Positions 54,907 to 63,169 of a DNA stretch of 64,000 nt are shown one piece after another. Each line of letters starts with the position of its first letter. The stretch's first letter is position 1. The DNA comes from Neobacillus sp. SuZ13 (GTDB taxonomy: Bacteria; Bacillota; Bacilli; Bacillales; Cytobacillaceae): positions 2,279,501-2,343,500 of the forward strand of contig NZ_CP126107.1 in NCBI RefSeq assembly GCF_030123365.1, written 5' to 3'. The notes beneath the pieces were generated by a model. That model ran no database searches. It had not been told where the DNA came from and saw only the letters and a program-made list of their open reading frames with translations. The translations under genes were made by a program, and so were the position numbers.

Positions 54907-55264
54907 GGCACTTTCCCCTTTAAATTCAAGTGATGACCAGGGAGCAGAATCATTTAGTTTGCAAGGAATCGATTGAAGGAGTAAATTGAGGTCTAAAGGA
55001 GTATTTATATTAATTTAATTTCTGCTTTAATTATACCATATGAGAAATTGGGCTTAGTTGCTACGTACCTTTTAAAAAAAGCCTACGAAGTTTCGAACAT
55101 CAATTTAATTTCCTTTTATATATTAAGGTATCCAATATTTTAGCAGGAAATGGCCAGTAAAAATGGAATAGAATAGGAGAGTCATATGTAACAAAATCAG
55201 TTGAATATCGTCTAATAATATAAAAGGGCATAAGGCTATACAAAAAGGAGTAAAGTAGGAGAAA
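54907..55264. other. 358-base intergenic gap
   Basis: An A/T-rich divergent region between the deacetylase and the VanW-like gene. A TAATTATAC stretch near 55030 could be a -10, and AAAGGAG at 55244 is SD-like. No repeat, RNA gene or convincing operator is seen. Confidence 0.5.
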
Positions 55265-56296
55265 ATGGCGAAGCGTAATTGGGTTGTATCACTATTGGTA
55301 GCTGTGTGTTTAATTGGCACTGGATGTTCGGGACAAACCGCAAAAGAAAAAGAGGCAATGGCAGCGGAAAAGCAACAGCAAATCGAAAAAGAGAAGAAAT
55401 TACAAGAAGAAAAGAAGCTGGCCGAAGCAAAGAAACGGGAAGAAGAAAGAAAAAGGGAAGAAGCAAGACCTGTATACGTAAATATTGTAGATCCGAACAC
55501 GAAAGACATTGTAAAAACTTTTAATACAAAGGATTTAGGATACATAACGAATCCTGACAATTATAAAGTCGAAATATCAAAATTGACTAGAGAATTAGCT
55601 CGTGGAACCCAATCAAAGCCTGGCTACGACAAACGAATGGTTCTTGATAAACTTGATGAAGAAGGGAATATCATCAAAGGTACCCCTCAACAAATTCTGG
55701 ATGAAGAAGAATTGGCTGAAAAGATCATGTTGGTTTCAGAAAAAGGCGGCAATGTGGAATTACCTATATATGTGAATGCAAGCGGGTATCAGGCTGAGGA
55801 GGCTTCCCAATTAGATGACGTTGTAGTTGCCTCATATACGACCCACTTTAATAGTGGGACAGTGGGAAGAACTAAAAATATTGAACTCTCAGCAGAGGCG
55901 ATAAATAACGTGATCCTTGGGACCAATGATTCTTTTTCATATAATACAACAGTTGGCCCGAGTGATGCTGAACACGGTTACCAAAAAGCACCGGAAATAA
56001 ACTATGGTAAGTTAGTTGAGGGGTATGGCGGGGGCATCTGTCAAACGTCTTCTACTTTGTATAATGCGATTGATCAATTGGCCGTCCAATATATTGAAAA
56101 GCATCACCATTCTTTAACGGTGGGTTACGTGCCGAAAGGAAGAGATGCGACTGTTTCTTATGGAGGTAAAGATTTTAGATTTAAGAATACAACGGGTGTA
56201 CCTTTAATATTAAAAGCATTCGTAAACGGAGGTTCACTAACAGTTGAAGTAAGGACGTCAAAAACGTACCAAAGTCAACTTAAGAAACGAATCTAA
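55265..56296 (+). CDS. VanW-family lipoprotein
   Basis: A 343-residue exported protein with lipobox GTGC at about residue 21. A highly charged Lys/Glu coiled-coil region follows (about 25-70), then a VanW-type domain with YTTHFNSGTVGRTKNIELSAEAIN and the conserved GGGICQTSSTLYNA (about 260) with HHHSLTVGYV. VanW proteins are found with vancomycin-resistance and germination loci, but their activity is not established. The ATG is closely preceded by TAGGAG. Confidence 0.85.
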   Translation: MAKRNWVVSLLVAVCLIGTGCSGQTAKEKEAMAAEKQQQIEKEKKLQEEKKLAEAKKREEERKREEARPVYVNIVDPNTKDIVKTFNTKDLGYITNPDNYKVEISKLTRELARGTQSKPGYDKRMVLDKLDEEGNIIKGTPQQILDEEELAEKIMLVSEKGGNVELPIYVNASGYQAEEASQLDDVVVASYTTHFNSGTVGRTKNIELSAEAINNVILGTNDSFSYNTTVGPSDAEHGYQKAPEINYGKLVEGYGGGICQTSSTLYNAIDQLAVQYIEKHHHSLTVGYVPKGRDATVSYGGKDFRFKNTTGVPLILKAFVNGGSLTVEVRTSKTYQSQLKKRI

Positions 56297-56327
56297 TTAG
56301 CCAAATGATAAAGGTATGAAATTATAA

Positions 56328-56374
56328 AAAAATCCCTTCATTAATCCAAACGGAGTTAATGGAGGGATTTTTAT
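56328..56374. terminator. Bidirectional terminator
   Basis: AAAAATCCCTTCATTAA pairs with TTAATGGAGGGATTTTT (one G-T pair), flanked by A/T runs. It is between the VanW-like gene and the small minus-strand gene. Confidence 0.85.
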
Positions 56375-56385
56375 TTATTTTCAAT

Positions 56386-56592
56386 TTACTGCATTTCTTC
56401 CCAATCTGTATATTGACCTGTGCCTTGGCAGCCTGGGCATTCAAATGAGTTAAAGTAAGCAAATTCATTATATGGATATACGGTATAGCCGCGGCCGTGA
56501 CAGTCAGGACATTTGCCTTGGTCTTTCATATTTGAGACATGATTTTGGTATTTAGTCTCTTTCCATTGGTTAAAAGAGTTGAGTAGTCCCAT
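56386..56592 (-). CDS. Small zinc-ribbon protein with DnaJ-type CxxCxGxG motifs
   Basis: A 68-residue protein with CPDCHGRGY and CPGCQGTGQ separated by about 20 residues. It has the paired CxxCxGxG pattern of DnaJ zinc domains, so one Zn2+ is likely bound. There is no J domain and no transmembrane segment. GAGGTG lies 6 nt before ATG 56592. Small proteins of this type are common in Bacillus, but no function is assigned. Confidence 0.75.
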   Translation of the reverse strand: MGLLNSFNQWKETKYQNHVSNMKDQGKCPDCHGRGYTVYPYNEFAYFNSFECPGCQGTGQYTDWEEMQ

Positions 56593-56765
56593 TTTATTCA
56601 CCTCATCTTTTCTTCTTAGTATGGAGAAAAAATGGAATAATTATGCTTGTATTAGTTTATTGCCTATAGGGAATTCAGTGGAATAGTGTTTCCATTTATC
56701 AAACTAATTTACTTTTCTATAATAATTTTATGTGAATTCATGTAATTTAGTGCAGGATCAAAATG

Positions 56766-56795
56766 AAAAAAGTGGAAAGCGTAATAGCTTTCCAC
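56766..56795 (-). terminator. Terminator of the sigma-54 activator gene
   Basis: On the minus strand, GTGGAAAGC / GCTTTCCAC with a 6-nt loop and then a T-run. Confidence 0.85.
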
Positions 56796-56810
56796 CTTAT
56801 TTATATAATC

Positions 56811-58229
56811 TTATTTTCCCGTTATGTTTAATTTTTTCATCCGATACTGCAGGCTTTGTCGGCTCAATCCGAGAAGATTAGCGGTTCGGGATATATTAAA
56901 ATCATTTTTAGATAATACATGATCAATATAAGATTTTTCAAATAACTCCATCTGATGTTTCAGTGGTACTGCTGTATCAGAATGTTCCTTTATAAAGGTG
57001 TCCACCGTAGAAAGGGGGATCATTCTCTCTCTCATCTGCATTTTGCTTCGATATTGGTAGGGTAAATGAGAGTAGGAAATCCATTCCTCGTCAATCATTA
57101 TGTTCATCGCAGCTTCAATTATATGCTCCAGTTCACGGACATTCCCAAGCCAGTCATACTCGAAAAATGACTGCTTAACCTCCTCTGACAAACCTTTTAC
57201 ATTCATCTGAAACAGTTCGTTGTATTTTTGAATAAAACTCTCGACTAATAATGGAATATCCTCTTTACGATCTTTTAATGCAGGGATAAAAATGGTGACA
57301 ACTCCCAGACGATAATACAAGTCTTTGCGCATTCGATTATTAGCAATCGCATCAATCGGATCTTCATTCATATTGGCAATGACCCGAACATCTACAGGAG
57401 TATCCTTCGTATCCCCAATTCGCCTAATCGTTTTTTCCTGTAAAACACGGAGTAATTTTGCCTGCAGATTGAGATTTAATGAGTTAATCTCATCGAGAAG
57501 CAGGGTTCCTCCGTTGGCTTGTTCGAATAAGCCGGGGGTATCGACTGCTCCAGTAAAGGCACCCCGCTTTGTTCCAAACAGAAGACTTTCGATTAGATTA
57601 TCAGGCAGGGCAGCGCAGTTCTGTGAAATGAACGGAGCAGATAGCCGAGTACTCCCATTGTGGATACTTTGAGCAAAAAGCTCTTTCCCCGTACCAGTAT
57701 CTCCAACAATTAAAACATAGGATGAGGTCCTAGTTGCCCGTTTGGCAGATTCAATAACTTCCTTAATAGCGGGACTGTTCCCAATGATTTTATCAAAAGT
57801 GTATCGAGTCTGCCCCTTATTCATATTGCCTTTAATGAGTCGTTCCAGTTTTGTTACATCCTTGGCGATCTCGACAGCACCCTGAAGTTTTTCGTTGTTA
57901 AAAATAGGAATGGTATTGTTAAGAGTTGTAATTTCGCGTCCTTTATTATTAAAATAAGTTTGTTTGACGTTACTTGTTTCTTTGCCCTCCTGGAGTGCTT
58001 TTACTAGTGTACTAGATTGGTCGTCTTTAAACATGAATACATCAAGCAGGTTTTTATCAATGACATCTTGAAGGTCCATGGACTCCATTTGCATCATTTT
58101 TTTATTATAAATAATTGTTTTCCCGGTTTCATCTACTGCATGGACACCCACATCCACCTCGTCTAAGATCTGTTTATACATCCGATTTAGGTACTGCAAA
58201 TAATGGACTGTATGATTATTTTTCTCCAT
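56811..58229 (-). CDS. Sigma-54-dependent activator with PAS domain (RocR-like)
   Basis: A 472-residue regulator: an N-terminal PAS domain (about 15-125), an AAA+ sigma-54 interaction domain (about 145-375) with Walker A GDTGTGKE, the sigma-54 contact loop GAFTGA, Walker B GGTLLLDEIN, and a C-terminal Fis-type helix-turn-helix (FNISRTANLLGLSRQSLQYRMKKL). Length and order match B. subtilis RocR, which activates arginine-catabolic genes on sensing ornithine or citrulline. It is divergent from an amino acid permease with a -24/-12 promoter. The effector cannot be read from sequence. Confidence 0.9.
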   Translation of the reverse strand: MEKNNHTVHYLQYLNRMYKQILDEVDVGVHAVDETGKTIIYNKKMMQMESMDLQDVIDKNLLDVFMFKDDQSSTLVKALQEGKETSNVKQTYFNNKGREITTLNNTIPIFNNEKLQGAVEIAKDVTKLERLIKGNMNKGQTRYTFDKIIGNSPAIKEVIESAKRATRTSSYVLIVGDTGTGKELFAQSIHNGSTRLSAPFISQNCAALPDNLIESLLFGTKRGAFTGAVDTPGLFEQANGGTLLLDEINSLNLNLQAKLLRVLQEKTIRRIGDTKDTPVDVRVIANMNEDPIDAIANNRMRKDLYYRLGVVTIFIPALKDRKEDIPLLVESFIQKYNELFQMNVKGLSEEVKQSFFEYDWLGNVRELEHIIEAAMNIMIDEEWISYSHLPYQYRSKMQMRERMIPLSTVDTFIKEHSDTAVPLKHQMELFEKSYIDHVLSKNDFNISRTANLLGLSRQSLQYRMKKLNITGK

Positions 58230-58290
58230 TTAGATTCATTCCCTTTGATTAATCCTTTATGCAACTATTTAATCAAATAAATCCTAATAA

Positions 58291-58307
58291 TGCAAAATAG
58301 TTTTGCA
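58291..58307. promoter_or_regulatory. Upstream activator site 1
   Basis: TGCAAAATAGTTTTGCA, a perfect 7-3-7 palindrome, about 60 nt from the activator gene start. It is a likely Fis-type HTH binding site that may also autoregulate the activator. Confidence 0.7.
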
Positions 58308-58331
58308 GTTTTATTAGAAAAATGTTAAATT

Positions 58332-58348
58332 TGCAAAGAATGTTTGCG
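58332..58348. promoter_or_regulatory. Upstream activator site 2
   Basis: TGCAAAGAATGTTTGCG is the same palindrome with changes at the arms. It lies 41 bp (about four helical turns) from site 1, so both would face the same side of the DNA. Confidence 0.6.
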
Positions 58349-58451
58349 TTAGTGAGGGGATTCCTTTATTTACGACTTTTTGAAGATAAACGTTCTATCC
58401 TTTTTGTGGAAAAATTATTTTTGCAGCATAGGTGCAAAATTTTTATTGAAA

Positions 58452-58468
58452 TGCAAAAATATTTTGCT
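58452..58468. promoter_or_regulatory. Upstream activator site 3
   Basis: TGCAAAAATATTTTGCT, one mismatch from the palindrome, 44 bp before the -24 element. The inverted pair TTTTGCA (58419) and TGCAAAA (58433) lies between sites 2 and 3. Confidence 0.5.
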
Positions 58469-58511
58469 TGTTTGTTCAAAGAATGTACACATTTTAGGTG
58501 ATTTTAATTTT

Positions 58512-58528
58512 GGCACAAAACTTGCATT
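58512..58528 (+). promoter_or_regulatory. Sigma-54 (SigL) -24/-12 promoter
   Basis: TGGCACAAAACTTGCAT matches TGGCACN5TTGCW at every defined position, with 12 nt from GG to GC. Transcription should begin near 58538 and read into the amino acid permease. Confidence 0.92.
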
Positions 58529-58704
58529 GTTCTATTATAAAAATATAGTGATAATTTAGAAATTATTGTCTGTTGTTAAAAGACTACTATTTCTCTATAA
58601 TTTCTAATGGTAAAGGTTTAATCACATTGCCACTAGCAAAAAATTATCCTACTATTTTGGGTATTGAAAGCGTATTCTTTGTTTGGGGAGAAGGGGGAAA
58701 TTTA

Positions 58705-60147
58705 ATGAATTTGCAGGAAAACAGTTCAAACCATGAATTAAAACGAACGATGAAGACGAGACATTTATTTATGATTTCTTTGGGGGGAGTAATCGGTTCA
58801 GGTTTATTCTTGGGTTCAGGTTATACAATCAGTCAGGCTGGCCCAATAGGTGCCATTCTCGCCTATATTGTTGGCGGTTTTATCATGTTTTTAACCATGC
58901 TTTGTCTCGGAGAATTGTCTGTAGCCATGCCTGTTTCAGGCTCGTTCCAAACGTATACGACAAAATTTATTGGCCCAGGAACAGGATTTGCACTCGGCTG
59001 GCTATATTGGTTAGGTTGGTCCGTCACGGTTGCATTAGAGTTCCTATCTGCTGGGCAACTTATGCAAAGATGGTTTCCTGATGTACAAGTTTGGATTTGG
59101 AGTGGCATTTTTGCAGTTATTTTATTCTTACTCAATGCTCTATCTGCAAAAGCATTTGGGGAAGCAGAATTTTGGTTTTCAAGTATAAAAATTTTGGCTA
59201 TTATTCTTTTTATCGCATTAGGTGGCGCTGCCATGTTTGGATTAATTGACATGAATGGCGGTCAAGCTGCACCATTTTTATCTAATTTTACAGCACATGG
59301 TCTTTTACCTAACGGATTTTCAGCATTAATTGTTACCATGATCGCGGTTAATTTTTCTTTCCAAGGAACGGAATTGATTGGAATAGCTGCAGGAGAAAGT
59401 GAAAATCCAGAAAAGACTATTCCCAAATCGATTAAACAAACTGTATGGCGTACCCTTGTTTTCTTTGTATTAGCTATATTTGTTGTTTCTAGTTTAATTC
59501 CAATGGATAAAGCAGGGGTTGTAGAAAGTCCATTTGTTGTTGTATTTGATAGTATCGGAATTCCTTACGCTGCAGATATTATGAATTTTGTTATCTTAAC
59601 TGCATTGCTTTCTGTTGGAAACTCTGGCTTATATGCGGGAACTCGAATGTTGTACGCGATGTCAAAAGAAAAAATGGCTAGTCCTATTCTCACAAAAGTA
59701 AATAAACAAGGCGTACCGATTAATGCACTACTTTTCACCCTTGGTATTGCGTTATTATCACTACTTTCAGGTTTTTTTGCAGAAGAAACGGTATTTATGT
59801 GGCTTCTTTCCGTAGCTGGTTTAGGTGCACAAGTTGGCTGGATTTCCATTACTGCTTCACAAATTGCCTTCCGCAGAAGATTTATCCGTGAAGGTGGAAA
59901 TGTAGCAGACCTAAAGTTCAAAACACCACTTTACCCAGTTTTACCACTTATCGGCTTACTATTAAACGTTTCCGTTCTAGTAAGTTTAGCATTTGACCCA
60001 GCACAACGCTTAGCACTTTATCTAGGGGTTCCATTTGTGGGCGCCTGTTACTTGATTTACCATTTTAGAATTAAAAAGCTTCGTGAACAGGATATGAGTG
60101 ATGAACACGAAATTGAACTGAACGAAAATAAAAAAATGGTGATCTAA
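58705..60147 (+). CDS. Amino acid permease, sigma-54-controlled (RocC/RocE-like)
   Basis: A 480-residue APC/AAT-family permease. It has [17 protein letters not shown] in helix 1, [17 protein letters not shown], and [20 protein letters not shown] in helix 6. ATG 58705 has AAGGGGG upstream, and the frame start at 58573 lies in the leader. Transcribed from the sigma-54 promoter under the RocR-like activator, it probably imports arginine, ornithine or a similar amino acid. It is a paralogue of the 18582 permease. Confidence 0.85.
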   Translation: MNLQENSSNHELKRTMKTRHLFMISLGGVIGSGLFLGSGYTISQAGPIGAILAYIVGGFIMFLTMLCLGELSVAMPVSGSFQTYTTKFIGPGTGFALGWLYWLGWSVTVALEFLSAGQLMQRWFPDVQVWIWSGIFAVILFLLNALSAKAFGEAEFWFSSIKILAIILFIALGGAAMFGLIDMNGGQAAPFLSNFTAHGLLPNGFSALIVTMIAVNFSFQGTELIGIAAGESENPEKTIPKSIKQTVWRTLVFFVLAIFVVSSLIPMDKAGVVESPFVVVFDSIGIPYAADIMNFVILTALLSVGNSGLYAGTRMLYAMSKEKMASPILTKVNKQGVPINALLFTLGIALLSLLSGFFAEETVFMWLLSVAGLGAQVGWISITASQIAFRRRFIREGGNVADLKFKTPLYPVLPLIGLLLNVSVLVSLAFDPAQRLALYLGVPFVGACYLIYHFRIKKLREQDMSDEHEIELNENKKMVI

Positions 60148-60156
60148 TTACTTTGT

Positions 60157-60192
60157 AAAACGCTTGGAAAAAATCCAAGCGTTTTGTTTTTT
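60157..60192 (+). terminator. Terminator after the permease
   Basis: A 12-bp stem, AAAACGCTTGGA / TCCAAGCGTTTT, with a 5-nt loop and then T-rich sequence. Confidence 0.9.
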
Positions 60193-60242
60193 TGGGATAA
60201 GATAAACCAAAACTTTAAATACTATGTGTCGAGGTGATAATA

Positions 60243-60416
60243 ATGGGAGATTGGAATGAACAGGCGGCACCTAATAATAATTTGCCACCAAGGACCATCA
60301 AGCAAGGTGAATTAGTTGGAGAAGAAGCAAAACATGAGTTTTCAGAGGAGTTATCTGATGGCGGCGAGCGTGACCAAAACATTAAGGTACTTAGAAATAA
60401 CGGTAGAGTAAAGTGA
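60243..60416 (+). CDS. Small hydrophilic protein of unknown function
   Basis: A 57-residue, charged protein (MGDWNEQAAPNNNLPPRTIK...) rich in Glu, Asn and Gly, without hydrophobic segments and probably disordered. It is supported as a real gene by GAGGTGAT 4-5 nt before ATG 60243 and by its own terminator 9 nt after the stop. No family is recognised. Confidence 0.65.
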   Translation: MGDWNEQAAPNNNLPPRTIKQGELVGEEAKHEFSEELSDGGERDQNIKVLRNNGRVK

Positions 60417-60424
60417 GTAAAGTG

Positions 60425-60457
60425 TAGTGACGATGAAAATATCGTCACTATTTTTTT
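60425..60457 (+). terminator. Terminator after the small gene
   Basis: A 10-bp stem, TAGTGACGAT / ATCGTCACTA, then T7. Confidence 0.9.
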
Positions 60458-60499
60458 AAGCTATTTACATTTAGAAAGATTCGGTATAGAATTTCTATG

Positions 60500-60518
60500 T
60501 ACCTAAAATATCTAGGTA
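60500..60518. promoter_or_regulatory. PadR-type operator
   Basis: TACCTAAAATATCTAGGTA, a 6-7-6 inverted repeat, 10-15 nt after a TATAGA (60485) that could be the -10. It lies immediately upstream of the PadR gene and fits autorepression. Confidence 0.6.
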
Positions 60519-60527
60519 GGTGAGAAG

Positions 60528-60875
60528 ATGTTTAACCGCGAATTAGTTAAGGGCAGTACTTCCTTAATCCTCCTTCAGCTATTAAACGAACGTGATATGT
60601 ATGGCTATGAACTCGTGAAAGAGCTGGAACAACGAAGTGATAATGATCTGAGTGTAAAAGAGGGAACCTTATATCCTGCACTTCATAAACTTGAAAAGCA
60701 AGAGTACATTGAGTGTTATTGGCAGGAGCAGGAAAAGGGGCCAGCCCGGAAGTACTATAAGATTACAAAAGCAGGAAAAGAATTATTGGGTGAAAAAACA
60801 CGTGAATGGCAGGACTTTGTTAAAGTGATGAACAAGGTGATAGGGAGACCGAAGCATGGAACGGCCGAAGAATAG
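60528..60875 (+). CDS. PadR-family transcriptional repressor
   Basis: A 115-residue regulator with a winged helix of the PadR type: [45 protein letters not shown] and [17 protein letters not shown]. It is of the short PadR-2 class, which commonly controls a neighbouring membrane protein. It overlaps the next gene by 20 nt, so the two are made together. Confidence 0.88.
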   Translation: MFNRELVKGSTSLILLQLLNERDMYGYELVKELEQRSDNDLSVKEGTLYPALHKLEKQEYIECYWQEQEKGPARKYYKITKAGKELLGEKTREWQDFVKVMNKVIGRPKHGTAEE

Positions 60876-61491
60876 GTTTCTGAATGAGTTGGCAAAGGGA
60901 ATAGGAGACCATTTAGATAAAGATGAAATTCTCCGTGAATATGGGTCACATATCGATGAAATTCTGATTGAATCGGGAATTCGGGATGAGGATATAGTTT
61001 ATGATTTAATTGTATCCCGCCTAGGCACGCCAAAAGAAATTATCCAAATATGGAGAGATGAGTTTTCTGTCAATCCCAGCAATATGAAGTGGCTGTTTAT
61101 CCTTTTAAATGTACTTTTTTTCGGAGGTGGGAGTTTACTCACCCTGGCTCACAATGTCTATCAATGGAAATGGATAACGGCTGCTTGGAACCACCTGACA
61201 GCGATTCCCACCTTGATTGCTATTTTGTATCTGTTTTTTTGGGCCTTGTTAGGATATGAAATTGGAAAGGGATTTGGTCATAACGGGAGGGTGCTCCTTA
61301 ATAAAACGTTTCTACTTTCTCTTATTCCAAATTTAATCTTAATGGTTCTTACCGTGTTTCAAATTATTCCACATTCTTGGTTTGCCCCATTGTTAACGAA
61401 AACGTTTATAATTGCTTGTATCATTTTTACCATCATCTTATATCCAATCAGCTGGATTGGCTACCGGTGGGGGAGAAAAGCTTCGGTATAA
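60856..61491 (+). CDS. DUF1700/HAAS-type membrane protein
   Basis: A 211-residue protein. Its N-terminal helical part (about 1-70; [30 protein letters not shown]) matches the HAAS/DUF1700 module that accompanies PadR regulators. Four C-terminal membrane helices follow. HAAS proteins are proposed to sense envelope signals through the PadR partner, but this is not proven for this gene. A DUF4173 gene follows. Confidence 0.8.
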   Translation: MERPKNRFLNELAKGIGDHLDKDEILREYGSHIDEILIESGIRDEDIVYDLIVSRLGTPKEIIQIWRDEFSVNPSNMKWLFILLNVLFFGGGSLLTLAHNVYQWKWITAAWNHLTAIPTLIAILYLFFWALLGYEIGKGFGHNGRVLLNKTFLLSLIPNLILMVLTVFQIIPHSWFAPLLTKTFIIACIIFTIILYPISWIGYRWGRKASV

Positions 61492-61560
61492 GCATTTTTT
61501 TTGAATACATACCTAGTAAAACTATATATATAGAAAATCTATACAAAAAGAGGGATGAAT

Positions 61561-63033
61561 ATGGAAACGAAAATAGAAACAAAAATTGGTAAATCTGCTT
61601 GGATCTTCTTATTATTATGTTTATTGCTTGGTATTTTAGCGGAAGAAGCTTTTTTTCGCAGTGAGATAGGGATATCCTACTTTGTGTTTGTTTCAGCATT
61701 TTATTCACTGTTTCTTTGGCGTTACCGACGCTATCAATTTTCCCATCAACGATTAGGATACTTAATTCTTTGTTGTGTTTGGTTGATGTCGGCTAACTAC
61801 TTCTTAAATAATAACTTTCTCTTTTATGGCTTAAATATTTTGGTGATCCCTGGGTTGGTTATCTTTCATTTGGTGTTAATAACCACTCCGAAAAATTTTC
61901 AATGGAATAAACCTGCTTTTATTTCGTTAATATTCATACGCCTAATCCAATCAATAAAATTTAATATCGGTTTTGTGTCATTGATTGGAAAGAGCTTAAA
62001 ACAAGGTGGTCATGAGGACAAATTGATCGTATGGAAAAAAATAATCCTCGGGATTGCCATCTCGCTGCCAATCCTATTTGTTGTATTGAACTTACTGATA
62101 TCAGCAGATTCACAGTTCGAACAATTGATTGGAGGTATTCCCCAATGGTTTCAAGTCATCAATGGGGAACGAATCTTTAGACTTATGGTTATTTTAATTT
62201 GCACGTTTGCCTTCTTTGGTTTCATGCAGATTCTTTATACCAGACATATTAATATAATGAAACAGCCAACAAACAAAGAAGGATTTAATCTAGATGGGAT
62301 TATCTCCATTACAGTTTTAGTGATTATTAATTTAGTGTATCTATTATTTACTCTCGTACAATTTCGGTATTTTTTTAGCGGGACGTTATCGGAAGACTTT
62401 ACCTATGCAGAATATGCTCGAAAGGGGTTTTTTGAGCTATTGTTTGTAACACTCATCAATTTATCGATTACTGTAATCGTGTTAACGTTCGTTAAGCGCA
62501 CAACAAGGTTTATGCAAAGAGCCACACAAATAATGTTAACCATCCTTGTCATCGCGAGCTCTGTTATGCTTACTTCTGCCTTCATGCGGTTAAGTATGTA
62601 TGAAGATGCGTATGGATTTACGTTTACAAGAGTTCTTGTCCATTCGTTTATGATTTATCTTGTTATTATTTTTACGTATACTCTTGTGAAAATATGGGTG
62701 ATGAAGTTATCATTATTTCATTTTTACTTTATTTCATCCTTAATCTATTACACAGCCATTACAGTAATTGACTTAGATAAAATTGTCGTGAATGAAAATA
62801 TGAAACGTTACGAGTTGAGCGGGAAAATTGATGTTCACTACCTTAATAACCTGTCTTATACAGGGGTGTTAGGATTAATCGATCTCTTTGAAAAAGACCA
62901 GAATATACCGGATTTAAAAACAGTTCTCTTAGAGCGAAAACAGGAAGTCCTTGCTGATGATCTCCCGTGGCAATCGTATAATCTAAAACGAGAGCAGCTA
63001 GAATCTGAACTAAGGAAGTTGGATATTGAATGA
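61561..63033 (+). CDS. DUF4173 membrane protein
   Basis: A 490-residue integral membrane protein with about eleven helices (LLCLLLGILAEEAFF..., NLVYLLFTLVQFRYFFSGTLSEDFTYAEYARKGFFELL is the family hallmark) and a soluble C-terminal tail. ATG 61561 has GAGGG 6 nt upstream; an earlier ATG at 61555 directly abuts it. DUF4173 function is unknown. The gene follows the PadR pair by 69 nt and may be co-transcribed. Confidence 0.82.
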   Translation: METKIETKIGKSAWIFLLLCLLLGILAEEAFFRSEIGISYFVFVSAFYSLFLWRYRRYQFSHQRLGYLILCCVWLMSANYFLNNNFLFYGLNILVIPGLVIFHLVLITTPKNFQWNKPAFISLIFIRLIQSIKFNIGFVSLIGKSLKQGGHEDKLIVWKKIILGIAISLPILFVVLNLLISADSQFEQLIGGIPQWFQVINGERIFRLMVILICTFAFFGFMQILYTRHINIMKQPTNKEGFNLDGIISITVLVIINLVYLLFTLVQFRYFFSGTLSEDFTYAEYARKGFFELLFVTLINLSITVIVLTFVKRTTRFMQRATQIMLTILVIASSVMLTSAFMRLSMYEDAYGFTFTRVLVHSFMIYLVIIFTYTLVKIWVMKLSLFHFYFISSLIYYTAITVIDLDKIVVNENMKRYELSGKIDVHYLNNLSYTGVLGLIDLFEKDQNIPDLKTVLLERKQEVLADDLPWQSYNLKREQLESELRKLDIE

Positions 63034-63038
63034 ATAGG

Positions 63039-63076
63039 AAGACGTTTCGGAGTGAGAGCCGAAGCGTCTTTTTTTA
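63039..63076 (+). terminator. Terminator after the DUF4173 gene
   Basis: AAGACGTTTCGG pairs with CCGAAGCGTCTT, one mismatch, then T7. Confidence 0.88.
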
Positions 63077-63169
63077 TGAAAATAAATTAGGAATATTGCA
63101 AAAATAATAATTAAATGGTAAAAGGAAAGGGACTGTCATTTTTTAGCAAAAATATTTGGGTGGGATAGA

